Below, one piece after another: positions 1 through 11,025 of a stretch of DNA of 64,000 nucleotides. The notes beneath the pieces are model-generated. The model was not told the DNA's origin, made no database searches, and worked only from the letters and a program-made list of their open reading frames with translations. Numbering within the stretch: position 1 is the first letter of the stretch; every line of letters starts with the position of its first letter. Origin of the DNA: Stromatinia cepivora (taxonomy: Eukaryota > Ascomycota > Leotiomycetes > Helotiales > Sclerotiniaceae); assembly GCA_014898415.1 (NCBI GenBank), contig RCTD01000019.1, positions 434,001-498,000 of the forward strand, read 5' to 3'. The position numbers and the translations under genes are program-made.

Positions 1-1220
1 GAAGGTGAAGAAGGTTATTCTCACTGCAATGCAATCTAAAATTCATTCTTTTCGGTCCTAATCTATGCAAAATGGGGGGTGTGGCTTGATAAAGTGAACC
101 TCGGATCAGAGGAAAGATTCGACTTTCATCATGATATGATGTTGGGATAGGAATTTCATTTCGATATGGATAAGATCGGGGGTTTTATATGGCCAATAAT
201 ATATCTAGTATCTGGTTCGAAGGCTGTCTCTGTCAGAATAATGACTGGTGAGATAGAACTGGTCAAAGGCTATTTGATATGCGAGTTTGGGCCCTCGAAG
301 ATGTATCTAGCCAACACACACTTTACGAGAAACAGAAAACTTGACTGATTAGTTCATTAAAATCCTTTTCTACTTTGTCTAGTTTTCCCCGCAGTTACCT
401 AGAGCAATGCCAAGTCAAAATAAGCGTTGTTTGTTGAAAGTTCTCGACACAACCAACTCCTGATGCCATTATTCGAATGGTCTATAGGCCAAACTACTCT
501 TCAAAAGGTTGGGGAAATCCCTTGTAGCAGAGGCATTTTTCATCTGGAAGTATAGATCTTGTGGTTTTACTGGCTCTGGCAGACTGGCAGTAATACGGCA
601 GACTCTAAGTAAGTGGGTGAGGAGGGGTATCAATTCCGATTTTGACAGTATGCTATGAGGCTAATAGAAACTAATTCTATCAACAAGGTAACCTGATTAA
701 TCTTCAACACTAACATATCATATATGGTAGGTTAGGTATGGTATGGTATGGTATGGCAGACCCGTTGGCCATAGCACGGAAAAGATGGAGGCAAAATTAC
801 TAGGCATAGTCGTATTGCCTCTGTGATATCAAGCACATATGGTCTGAAGTCTCTCAAGTATGTGTATCCCAATATGAAAATGAACGAAACAATTAGCATA
901 GTTACCAATTCTATGATATAATCCAATGTCCAAATCTATCCTCCGAAATGTTCAAAACCGTGTGAATCCTTGATGTACGAGTTACGGAGTACAAGAAGTT
1001 GGTAAGGTTATCACAAATTTTTGTGGGGGCGCGAAGCCGACCTGTGCGGGCCTGTGCGCTTTTGTGTGGAATCAAGAAAGCTCCTTTCAGAAACATTAAT
1101 TCTAAACCCTCAGGACACGCGACATAATCTTTCAAATCTTACATACAGTTATTGTAATTAATATTTCCTGTTAAAGGAGCATTCGATTTCATTAAACTTC
1201 ATTTGATAAATCTCGCCAGG
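1..1220. other. intergenic region upstream of the ArfGAP gene
   Basis: No convincing coding region is seen on either strand. A short GGTATGGTATGG-type pentanucleotide run lies near 735-757. The last 100 bases probably hold the promoter and 5' leader of the ArfGAP gene. Confidence 0.6.
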
Positions 1221-2979
1221 ATGTCGCGCAGGCCAGCAAATCCTCAGGCTGAACGTATTGCGCAAAACACCCAAACCATTAAGAGTCTATTGAAACTCGA
1301 GTGTAATAAGGTTTGTTGTGACTGCAAAAGAAATAAACGTAGGTTCCATCGCTATCCTTCCAATAATTGTACGAGCTAGAAACTGACAATCTCATTCTGA
1401 TTTGACAGATCCAAGATGGGCAAGCTGGAATTTGGGAGTATTCATGTGCATAAGATGTTCTGGAATACATCGTGGAATGGGTACGCACATAAGTCGAGTG
1501 AAATCTGTTGATTTGGACTCCTGGACAGACGAACAAGTACAAAGTGTTTTGAAATGGGGAAATGCCAGAGCAAATAAATATTGGGAAGCAAAGTTGGCTC
1601 CAGGCCACGTACCATCCGAAGCCAAAATTGAGAACTTTATAAGGACAAAATACGATTCGAAGAGATGGGTTATGGATGGACCAATTCCGGATCCCTCGAC
1701 ACTTGATGTCGATGGAGATGACGATATACCCCTTGGACTTGTCAAAGAGAAACACAACCTCGAGAGATCGACATCACAAAGGACTGCCCCACCAAGTAAA
1801 GCCCCTACCCCGATCAGCGCTCCCCCGCAACAGGATCTCTTTGGTGATGATATTGGGCCACCTCCGAGAGCGAGTACTGCCGGCCCGGTACCCGCGAGGC
1901 CTCCGCCAAAGTCAGAGCCCGCCCCTCCAAAACAAACGAAACCAGCGGATTCCCTGTTGGGCTTGGACTTTTTCGGGACTGAGGCTGCTCCTCCTGGTCG
2001 ACCGTCGAGTACAGCCCCAGCTCCAGGCACTCAATCAAGACCCGACCTGAAACAATCAATCTTATCGCTGTATGCATCCGCTCCCCGTCCTCAAGTACAA
2101 CAACAGACATCACATATTTCACATGCATCATCTGGATCTTTTGGTGGTATGCAAGCTGCACCGCAGCAGTCACCACAACGTTCTGCATTCGGAGGTATGA
2201 ACGATGCATTTAGTAGCTTGAGTTTCTCAAACTCTACATCTCCTCCAGCTCAATCAAAATCCACAGCCTTTTCCAACTTAGGTAACATTTCCAGCCACCG
2301 ATCCGCACCTTCTGGGGCTCAAATATCATCTCCATCACTCAGTGGCGGCGGCTTTTTTGATACGAAGCCAAAAGCTGCTCCTGCTCCTTCACAAGTATCC
2401 CGCACATTCAGCTCCTCAAGCGGCTTTGGAGCTTTTGATTCGGCGCCAGGACAATCTCCAGCTCCACAGTCCACAAATGCTAGTTCCGCATTAGGAGATC
2501 TATTCGACTTCTCCACACCTGCTGTACAAAATGCTGCGGCGCCCAAGCAGACAATCGCTTCGCCACCCATTCAATCATCCGTTTTTAACCTTTCAAGCAC
2601 AACAGCAACATCACAAAAATCTCCACCAGCAGCGCCCGCTATGAGCAGCGCTTGGGGCAATACGGATGCATGGGGTTCAAATGACGCTTGGGGTAGCTCT
2701 GCCAAAATTAGTCCATCCCTTCCAAAAGCTGCACCACCTCAAACTAGCACTAGAGATTTTGGTGGCTGGGGAGGGCTATCGAACCAGAGTATAGTACCAG
2801 GCGCTGGAGGTAGTTTTAATACAATTACTAGTGCTCCAAAAGTAGCAGCAGATGATGAATTTGGTGGGTGGAGTAGTGCAGCTCCAGCACCGGCTGCGAA
2901 TGTGACTTCTGGAGCTGGGAAGCCTGCTGGGGGTTTCTCATCGGGTGGCGAGGATTTGTTCTCGAATGTATGGGAGTGA
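1221..2979 (+). CDS. ArfGAP domain protein (Age2/SMAP-like)
   Basis: Predicted GTPase-activating protein for Arf small GTPases in vesicle traffic. Exons 1221-1338 and 1409-2979 give 562 residues; the 70-nt GT-AG intron splits the zinc finger, so the long second exon alone would miss the start. The ArfGAP domain occupies about residues 12-130: Cys4 finger (CCDC then CIRC), the PRWASWNLGVF segment and the catalytic arginine in CSGIHRGMG, followed by the THISRVKSVDLDSW block. The linker between the two cysteine pairs is 17 residues here, against 16 in the usual form. The remaining 430 residues are low-complexity (Ser, Pro, Ala, Gly), with repeated FGGW, AWG and LFDF/LFG motifs, resembling adaptor- or clathrin-binding tails. 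It is convergent with SFT1. Family assignment is firm; orthology to yeast Age2 rather than another ArfGAP is inference. Confidence 0.93.
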
Positions 2980-3556
2980 CGATATTGCAGGGAAATAGTA
3001 CGGTGTGAAGTAGGAATGACAAGGACAGGAATCTGGAGAGGGTATATGGATATGAATGGATGGATGAAAAATGACATGAACATAATCCTATAAATGACAG
3101 GTGATTCCAGGGCGCGGTTTTAAATCTGATGTGTTTTTATACAATTTTCGCGTATATATTTATTCCACCCCTGAAAGCAATAACTAACCGTGCATAACGT
3201 AATATCGCCATGTATCCTGATCCATTCATTCATAAGAGTATATGTAACCGATAACGCCCATTAGAATGCCACAGCCGCAGTTTAATATATCTGCCGATGT
3301 CCCATCCATACATATAATACAATCCTCTCCTCTCATTCTCTCCCGTCTCTGCATCCACCTTGCTCTTCCTTTCCAATTCTCTCCCCAAAAAACCTTTATA
3401 CATATATCGTCCAGCCGAAATACATTGCCATTCTCGCATTATATCCATCAAGTCAGAAACTTTCCATTCACCATCCCATGTCCACTCACCTCTCGCCTCT
3501 CACCTCTCCCAAATGAGTTTGGCCATCCACTATCTAAGAAAAATCTCTAACCCCAT
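2980..3556. other. 3' intergenic region, ArfGAP to SFT1
   Basis: Convergent 3' ends of the ArfGAP (+) and SFT1 (-) genes. It is T/C-rich with small open frames of no recognisable content; it probably contains both polyadenylation regions. Confidence 0.6.
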
Positions 3557-3936
3557 TCAAACAAACAACCCCCATAAAAACCACAAAATAAGTACACACC
3601 CAATAATCATACCACTTAATTTCACAATCGCGATTTTATTCCCCGAGGATGCCATGCGTCCTAGGCGGGACGCGGATCCTTTGAGTGAGGATGACATGCT
3701 GGAGAAGGTGTCGGACTAGGTATTTTGGATTTGGATGTTAGTATTAATAGTTACTTTCTATCAGAAATGAGAGGGGAGGGAAGGGAAGGAGGGGAGAATA
3801 CAGTATTATCAATAACATCCTGCGCTCTCGCATGATCATATATATCGACCGTGACACCGCGCAGCGCGGATACTTTTGCGGATAATTCGTTGAGACGGGA
3901 GTTATTTTGGCGTTCGCGCTCGTAGGCGTCGGACAT
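3557..3936 (-). CDS. SFT1: v-SNARE Sft1 (Bet1-like Golgi SNARE)
   Basis: Small tail-anchored Qc-type SNARE of retrograde and intra-Golgi vesicle fusion. Complement of exons 3802-3936 and 3557-3715, separated by an 86-nt intron (GTATTC...CTAG), gives 97 residues, the length of yeast Sft1. The first exon encodes MSDAYERERQ, heptad-spaced residues and DIYDHARAQDVIDNT; the second continues with SDTFSSMSSSLKGSASRLGRM and ends in a hydrophobic anchor (about residues 76-96, IAIVKLSGMIIGCVLIL...) with almost nothing after it. Both splice phases are 0 and the join restores the unbroken SNARE helix. The second exon is too short to stand out as an open frame and is easily missed. Bet1 is the alternative, but Bet1 proteins carry a longer N-terminal region. 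Confidence 0.9.
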
Positions 3937-4647
3937 TTTGGATGGGGTTGGGGTTGGGGGTTGGGTTCGGACTTGGGTTTGGGTTTGGATTTGGAACTTG
4001 GATTTCTGGTCGTCGATTGTGATGGATAGATACTAGGTATGGTAGGTATGGTAGACAAAGTAGAGGTGATGAGCTGAGACTGTAATGTGATGCCTGTGTT
4101 TCGAGTTTCGGGGGGCTAGGGTGACGGGATGGACGGATGGGTTTCTTTGTCTGCGAGATTCAACTCCTAATAGATTTCGTGATTTTATGAGAGTTCAATT
4201 ATTCACTGTGTGACGACTGATTTGGTTGTTCCGTCCACTCACGTCAATTCATATAATGCGTAAATATATGTCCTAGGTGATCTTGTCGCAGCCGTGTTGA
4301 AAAAGGTTCAAGGCTGAGGCTGATTAAACACAGCCACAGATCGGCTTTTGTTTCTGTCCGACCGCTGATCATGCGCCCAGGGGCAGAAATATCATATAAT
4401 GTATATTATGTTCGTATTAAGTCGTTGAAAGACCATATGCTTGCTAAAGTTGCAAATAGTACCTACAGAAAACTAAATTACACGCAAGTTTAATGGGTAT
4501 GAGTCGCAAATCTACTTTTAAAAATCCTCCAACCATAGAGATCCGTGAGTGCCATACTCCATGAACTCCAACCAATGCTCCCCCAAACATATCCATCCAT
4601 TTTCATATCATCCAACCGAAGAAATTGCAAAGTCATTAAACTTTGAA
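3937..4647. other. intergenic region, SFT1 promoter side and ADE13 3' side
   Basis: Contains a G/T-rich stretch at 3940-4005 made of GGGTT/GGGTTT units on the plus strand, directly upstream of the SFT1 start. It would form a C/A-rich leader in the SFT1 transcript. No coding region is seen. Confidence 0.55.
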
Positions 4648-6382
4648 TTAAAGACTCAATTCAACGGCCTTGCTAGACTTGATCTGGCCTGACCATTCCG
4701 CAAGGGCAGCTTCAACCTCTCCACCAGGTCCACAGTACTTCTCGACCGAGTGTGCACTACGGCCAATGAAGTTCTTTGGGTCCATCATGTTATCAAGATC
4801 GGCCCAGACTGGTTCAAAGTATTTGGTAGCCTTAATACGATCGATCAAATCATTTTGGCCACCTTGCTTCTTAACAACATCAGAAGCTTGATGAGAAAGG
4901 ACACGGATCTCCTCATGAGCTTCTTGTCTTGATCCTCCAGCAGCAACAATTCTCATAATGATTACCTCTGTAGCCATGAAAGGCAATTCTTCCATGACAC
5001 GAGAATGAATACGGTTTGGGTAAACAACAAAGCCAGAGACGACGTTGTCCATAGCCATACAAACGGCGTCGGCTGACAGGAACATTTCAGGGATGGTGAT
5101 GCGGCGGATTGCAGAATCGTCGAGGGTTCTTTCGAACCATTGAGCGGCATAGGTATCGTTGGCATTCTTGTTGAGGTTGGCAAGATGACGACCAAGAGCT
5201 GCAATTCGCTCGGATCTCATTGGATTGCGCTTGTACGCCATTGCAGATGAACCGATTTGATCCTTCTCAAATGGCTCTTCCAATTCCTTCAAATTGGCAA
5301 GATGACGGATGTCACTCGAGATCCTCTGGGCAGTAGCACCAAAGCTGGAAAGGGCATTGGCGATTCTAAGATCAACTTTGCGGGAATAGGTTTGGGTGCT
5401 GATGGCGTAACAGCTTGGGAATCCGGCCTTCTCACAAAGGATCTCGTTGAGCTGGTCAATCCTGGCACCATCGCCTTTGAAGATCTCCATGAAACTTGCT
5501 TGTGTACCAGTTGTGCCTTGAGCACCACGGTAACCTATATTTAGGAAGTATTAGTAGTTGTTCATAGGAATTCGAAACTTGATCACGCTTGGGTATAAGA
5601 CATATTGAAAACTTACGAAGATCGGCTCTGACTCTCTTGATATCCTCCAAATCCATGAGAAGATCTTGAACCCATTGAGAGGCACGACGACCTACAGTGA
5701 TCAATTGAGCAGGTTGGAAATGGGTGTATCCCAAGGTAGGTAGATCCTTGAACTCGAGAGCAAATTGAGCCAACTTGTGAATGACGGTAGCCAGCTTTGG
5801 GAGGATTAAGTCGAGGGCATCACGTTGGAAAATGAGATCGGCATTATCAGTGCAGTAGCATGAGGTGGCACCATAATGGATGATACCAGCAGCCTTAGGA
5901 GCAACTTGGCCAAATGCATGAACATGTGCCATACTGAAGAGAACGAAGGGTTAGCCAGTCCAATGTGGAAGGTGGGAATTTTGAAGGCGAGGAACTTACA
6001 CATCATGACGACGCCTCTTCTCTTCCACAGCAGCAACCTCGAAGTCCTCATCTGTCATGATTCTGTGGTCCTTCATTTGTTGAATTCCTTCAGCACTGAT
6101 ATCCAAACCCAACTCCTTTTCGGCTTCGGCGAGATGGATCCAAAGAGTTCTCCATGTGGAAGCACGGTTACGAGCAGAGAAGATCTCCTTCATCTCATTG
6201 CCTGTAAGAATGGAATAATTAGCATTGAATCTCTGAGGTTGGTTGAACGAATCATTTGATTGTCAGATCTGAATTGGAACTTTGGAATGTGATTTATTTT
6301 ATCCATCGAGGGGAGCGTAGATCGAGGACTCACTTGCATAACGCGAAGTCAATGGAGTCTGATAGATGTCATTGGCAGACAT
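4648..6382 (-). CDS. ADE13: adenylosuccinate lyase
   Basis: Purine biosynthesis enzyme that splits fumarate from SAICAR and from adenylosuccinate. Complement of exons 6334-6382, 6000-6201, 5617-5933 and 4648-5534 gives 484 residues, close to yeast Ade13 (482). Introns have canonical GT-AG ends, and each join restores conserved sequence, for example [14 protein letters not shown] and [21 protein letters not shown]. The fumarase/lyase signature [16 protein letters not shown] holds the mobile catalytic serine loop; the [11 protein letters not shown] and GYTHFQPAQ blocks supply further active-site residues. The start is [15 protein letters not shown] in a 49-nt first exon. It is divergent from the SYLF-SH3 gene across about 660 bp. 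Confidence 0.97.
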
Positions 6383-7039
6383 CTTGATTGTATTTATCCA
6401 AAGATCTCGATATTGATTAAGTGATTGGTGTTTTGGTCTTTCAAAAGGAAGTTTCCAAAAAATGAGAAAAAAGATTATTGTGGTGAGAATAAAACAAATT
6501 GAAATTGAAAGATTAAAGATTGAAAACCGCGGGGTAGAACAAAATTAATAAATTTGTGTGAGGGGAAAAATTGATTTCTGAGTCAGAAGCGGCCGCTTTT
6601 TCCGTTCCGAAGAGGAAGACCCATAGACCACCTGCAACTTCCACCTGCTAGTACCTACAGTACATACTAGGTAGGTAATAGAATACAAAGATTGAAGCTT
6701 AAAACTTTCATCGGATTTTTCGGAACTCTTTTTAATCGATGCTTGAGAATTCATGAAACAAAATCTATTCGTATGTTACCTATCTAGAATACCGGTATAC
6801 ATAAAATTTGGAGTGATTGATTCACCCGCGAATATTAGCTAGCTATCTATCGGATAACCTTAGTAAAACCCCACACTTTGTCACCGAAGCATCATCCTGT
6901 GGCGCAGTCGATTCTCGGTTCGCGAATGCATTATCTAGACAGAACAACCCGACAGAATCAGAATCATAGAAGAGTTTCGCGCAAGCTCATTAATTACAAC
7001 TATACATTCGAAAAAAGTTTCCTCGAATAATCCTTCAAG
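6383..7039. promoter_or_regulatory. divergent promoter region between ADE13 and the SYLF-SH3 gene
   Basis: Shared 657-bp spacer between two divergently transcribed genes. It contains a GC-rich GCGGCCGC site near 6590 and AT-rich flanks. No specific factor site could be assigned. Confidence 0.5.
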
Positions 7040-8515
7040 ATGCCTTTAGGAATCAATAACCCGCTTCCTTCGTCTATGGCGTGTAAGTTACGTTATTACA
7101 TTCTGTTGACTGACTAATATGAGATCATTCCACCACAAGAAGAGCACCGAAGCTGACATCTACTCTTTAATAGCGGAATGCAAAAAATGCGGAAAGATAT
7201 TAAGCTCTTTCATTGATCCACGACAGTCTTTTGGTCCAGATAAGATTATTCCACCACATGTCCTTGCGCAAGCAAAGGTTCGTTCTCCTTTCCGCTATTT
7301 CCCTTCCCAGCCTCCCAATACCCGAGCCCCTCATTAACATTCTTCCCAAATCAGGGCCTCGCAATCGTGACTGTCCTGAAAGCTGGGTTTATCGGTTCCG
7401 GTCGTTATGGTAATGGTGTCGTAATAGCTCGTCTCTCCGATGGTTCCTGGTCCGCACCTTCAGCAATCGGAATCGGCGGCGGTGGAGTTGGCGGACAAAT
7501 CGGTTTCGAACTTACGGATTTCGTTTTCATTCTCAATGATGCCGCGGCTGTGCGCACCTTCTCTCAAGCTGGTTCTCTCACACTGGGTGGAAATGTCAGT
7601 ATAGCAGCTGGACCAATAGGACGAAATGCCGAGGCAGCCGGAGCTGCCAGTATGAAAGGTGTAGCTGGTGTTTTCAGTTATAGCAAGACGAAGGGACTTT
7701 TTGCTGGTGTCAGTCTCGAGGGAAGCGCAATTATCGAGCGAAGGGATGCGAACGAGAAATTATACGGAAGAAGATTCACAGCTGCGGAGTTACTGGGGGG
7801 AGCAGTTCGAGCACCACCAGCAGCACAACCACTTATGACTGTGTTGAATTCGAGAGTTTTCGCGGGTCAAAGTGCTGATGATGGGACTTATAATGATATA
7901 CCTGTTTATGACGAACGACACGATGATGTGGTATGGGAAGGTAAAAGAGGAAGTGCCTATGGAGAAGGCACGCGAAGAGATCGTGGCACAAGTTTAGGAA
8001 ATGATGCTGATTATGTCAATCCCAACCGTCCTCAACGGGCGAGTACATGGGCCGATGATATTTACGACAGAGCTCCTACCAATGCAGGCAGAGCCAGGTC
8101 TGGAACTGCATTTGAGGATGATTATGTCTATTCGGATTCTCCTCGTACGCCTTCAAGTCAATTCGGCGGTAATGGTAGCGGGAAGCCAGGACCAGGTAGA
8201 CCGGCGGCACCAAAACCAAAGTTTCAATCCAAGGCAGCTAGTTTGAGGAGTAATGAAGCCGTTGCGCAATTTACGTTTGATGCCGACCAGCCAGGAGATT
8301 TGGGCTTCAAGAAGGGTGATGTTATTACGGTGACGAAGAAGACTGATAGTAATGAAGATTGGTGGTATGTATATGTTTTTCTTTTTATGTCATGTTCTGG
8401 GGCACAAGGGAGAACAAGTGGGTAGTCAAGGCTAATCTATCGTGCGAATAGGACTGGTACTATCAATGGACGATCAGGCATCTTTCCTTCAAATTATGTT
8501 AAAATGAGAGAATAA
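7040..8515 (+). CDS. YSC84: Ysc84/Lsb3-type SYLF-SH3 actin-patch protein
   Basis: Lipid- and actin-binding endocytic protein of cortical actin patches. Exons 7040-7082, 7174-7277, 7355-8364 and 8452-8515 give 406 residues. The N-terminal SYLF domain (about residues 1-215) starts MPLGINNPLPSSM and includes DPRQSFGPDKIIPPHVLAQAKGLA, the glycine-rich IGIGGGGVGGQIG stretch and SKTKGLFAGVSLEGS. A charged, serine-rich linker follows. The C-terminal SH3 domain (about 350-406) contains AVAQFTFDADQPGDLGFKKGD, DWW and SGIFPSNYV. The last intron splits the SH3 tryptophan pair (DW|W), so an unspliced reading ends early. A Cys-Cys pair (ECKKC) near residue 17 is unusual but lies in a variable stretch. Confidence 0.95.
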
Positions 8516-10480
8516 AGTTTGTGTATTAAACACGGGCATTATTTCCTATCTGACTCCACCCGCCACACGACCCTTTACCCCTCTTAACCAAAAAAACACT
8601 TTTGATTCGCTTCAGGCATATCCTTGTTTTCATGTTCCATATACCGGAGTTCTCGGGGGTTCTATTGGCATCTCTTAGCTTTTTCATACTCATCTCTTTG
8701 TCTATCTGTTATGTTACCTGCGGTCGATGGTTTGAGAAGGTGGATAATTTGCGGGGGACTGGATATGACGTTTCTTGGAAGGGTTTTGATGGGGATTTTG
8801 GAGATTTCGGGTGATCTGACGATAACTGAGAGTGGTTGAAAACAGCAAATTAGTTGATATATAAAGTGAGATGATACTGTAGATAGGACTCAGGACCTAT
8901 ATCTCAATATCCTTTCATATATATCGCAATCAACCATCCTTCCATGTCTAGAAACACAAGAACATGCCTGTTTATTCACTGTCTCGCTCATAGTTCGCTG
9001 ATACAGTTTATTCAACCTCCGCTTGTCCCGCCCGATATCTGCGATCTATTTATGCCCGCATCTCACCAAAGTCAAAGTTTGAAGTTGGGGTAATTCACTA
9101 AGACGCTCTTCTACTACTTTTTATTACTTTGATTTTTAGTTTCGTATAATAAGGTCACTTTTGGATCTCAGCCTTAGTATTCACCTCTCCGGGTCTAAAA
9201 TATATGCGTCTACCCCTCATCAAGAGGAGCGCCAAGAAGCAGAAGATACGGAACTACCGGGTCAGGTGGGCCATACAAGCAAGCTAGCGAGTTCTCCATA
9301 CCAAACAGCTATTTATATAAACATGACCTCGGAGTAAATCAAAGACCGGTACTAGGAATCTCGTGCATCAGACATTTACATGGGTGGTGGGGATCTGTCC
9401 GGTAGGGAGGCTGGTATGGAATAATGCTGTTTGTGCTTTTTGATTGGTAAATCTGTGCAGGTTTATTTTGTTATGGTAGATCCAAATGAGAATCAAATAC
9501 CGGAAAATAACAGCAGGTTGAAGATAATGACGGTGATAGAAATTAATTTTGACAGCAGCGAGTTAGATCAGACGAGATGGAAGGGGAGACACGGGATTGT
9601 AGGTAAATACTGCGATTTCGATTTTGAATAGTTTGTTCTGGGCTCTTAGGATATCTACTGAGAATTTGCATCTACAAGCCTCCTGTAATTCTGCCCCGCG
9701 TGTGGCCCAGGGGGACATTGGAAATTTTCCTATTGTTTCTGGTGGTTAAGTTCTCTCCTATGACACTATATCAGGGATGGGAGATCATTCACCGCATTGA
9801 ACCTGGCAGTCAGCAGGACTTATTGATCAACTTACAAGAGTATCATCCAGTCCCATCCAAATGGTATCTACGAATAACAACAGGCTGAGAAGCAAGACCT
9901 TTTCTCCTTCATTCAGCCACTTATAAATTGGCCTGTCCGTCCAAGGACCGTACAAATCAGAATCCATTAAAACCAACTTTTTGTAAATGAATTAAACATG
10001 ACAAACCACGGCAGCATCAGCACTCGTTACTCTAATACTAAGAGGTTTTGCGAGAGCTTGAGAGCTTTCCTGCCAGGAAATGAGAAGATAACAGAAATTG
10101 GATAGACGACAACGATCCGGGCTATTGGTGATAAAAGTGATATGTACTTTGCTTAATAGGACGGAGAAGATATGTCTCTTTCATATTATATTCAATTAGT
10201 GGTATGTGTACCTAAATTTTTCTAAGCAGCATATCCAGTCATCATGTATTTCGTTCAGGACTATGGCATAATGCTATGGGCGTTCTTGAGAGTATGGGGA
10301 TATTGTGAGCAAGAAATTCCAAGACTATTTAGCTTGCCTTCGTAAAGATGATCGAAATAGTCTTCGGATGCAGGTTAGGCTAATATGAAGAAGTCAAAGC
10401 TGCGTTGGTCGGCGATGCAGATATGCAATCAAAGTGCTTAATGTCGTTGAACTTGACGTTGTATGCTCTACGGAAAGGCG
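8516..10480. other. intergenic region (first part of an 11-kb gene-poor spacer)
   Basis: No recognisable gene. A 35-codon open frame at 9998-10105 (MTNHGSISTRYSNTKR...) reads smoothly but has no known relative that I recognise. The rest holds only short open frames. Confidence 0.5.
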
Positions 10481-10488
10481 GCAACTAC
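10481..10488. repeat. left 8-bp target site duplication of MITE copy 1
   Basis: GCAACTAC, identical to 11018-11025 on the other side of the element. Confidence 0.85.
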
Positions 10489-11017
10489 TAGGCTGCGCAA
10501 TGGGTACCCGCAAAGCGGATAATAACTTTGACAGATAATCCGTAGATACTTATTGAACGGGGCGGGTAATTCAAAATCTGGATAAGTAATTCACAAAATG
10601 GATATAAATTATCTATAGATATCTATTTATCTATATATTATATAATATTTCATAAAACTAATATAATTTTATAATTAATATAAAAATTAATATAAATTTA
10701 AATTTGGATTACTTTTGGATTATAAAATGATTTGAGAATAGTTTCAAATTTAAATGAAAAATAGATAATTTATAAATAATCTATATATTTATAGATTATT
10801 TGTAAATTATCTGTATATCTATAGATTATTTACGGATAATTTATTTATTTATAGATAGATAAATTATTTATAGATAATCTATAGATTATCTATAATGAGG
10901 CAGGTAATTTTAAATCTGGATGGGTAATCTGTAAAACAGGTAGGATCTTTGATGGGTATTTATAGGGCGGATTATCCGCGGATAACCTATGGGTACAGAT
11001 AATTTTTGCGCAGCCTA
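10489..11017. mobile_element. hAT-like MITE, copy 1 (529 bp)
   Basis: Non-autonomous DNA transposon. The ends are perfect inverted repeats TAGGCTGCGCAA / TTGCGCAGCCTA, flanked by exact 8-bp direct repeats GCAACTAC. Eight-base duplications with T/CAGG-type ends are characteristic of the hAT superfamily. Subterminal 60-70 bases are GC-richer (GGGTACCCGC, GCGGATAAT), while the core is almost pure A/T with many short palindromes such as ATAGATTAT. It has no coding capacity. A related copy lies at 54277-54745. Confidence 0.85.
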
Positions 11018-11025
11018 GCAACTAC
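11018..11025. repeat. right 8-bp target site duplication of MITE copy 1
   Basis: GCAACTAC, matching 10481-10488 exactly. Confidence 0.85.

Noticed and set aside
1392..2030. Long minus-strand frames opposite the ArfGAP tail
   Set aside because: Shadow frames of a low-complexity Ser/Pro/Ala-rich coding region; no domain, and the plus frame is clearly the gene.
3940..4005. Interstitial telomere repeat
   Set aside because: Units are irregular GGGTT/GGGTTT/GGATTT rather than TTAGGG; better described as a simple G/T-rich leader.
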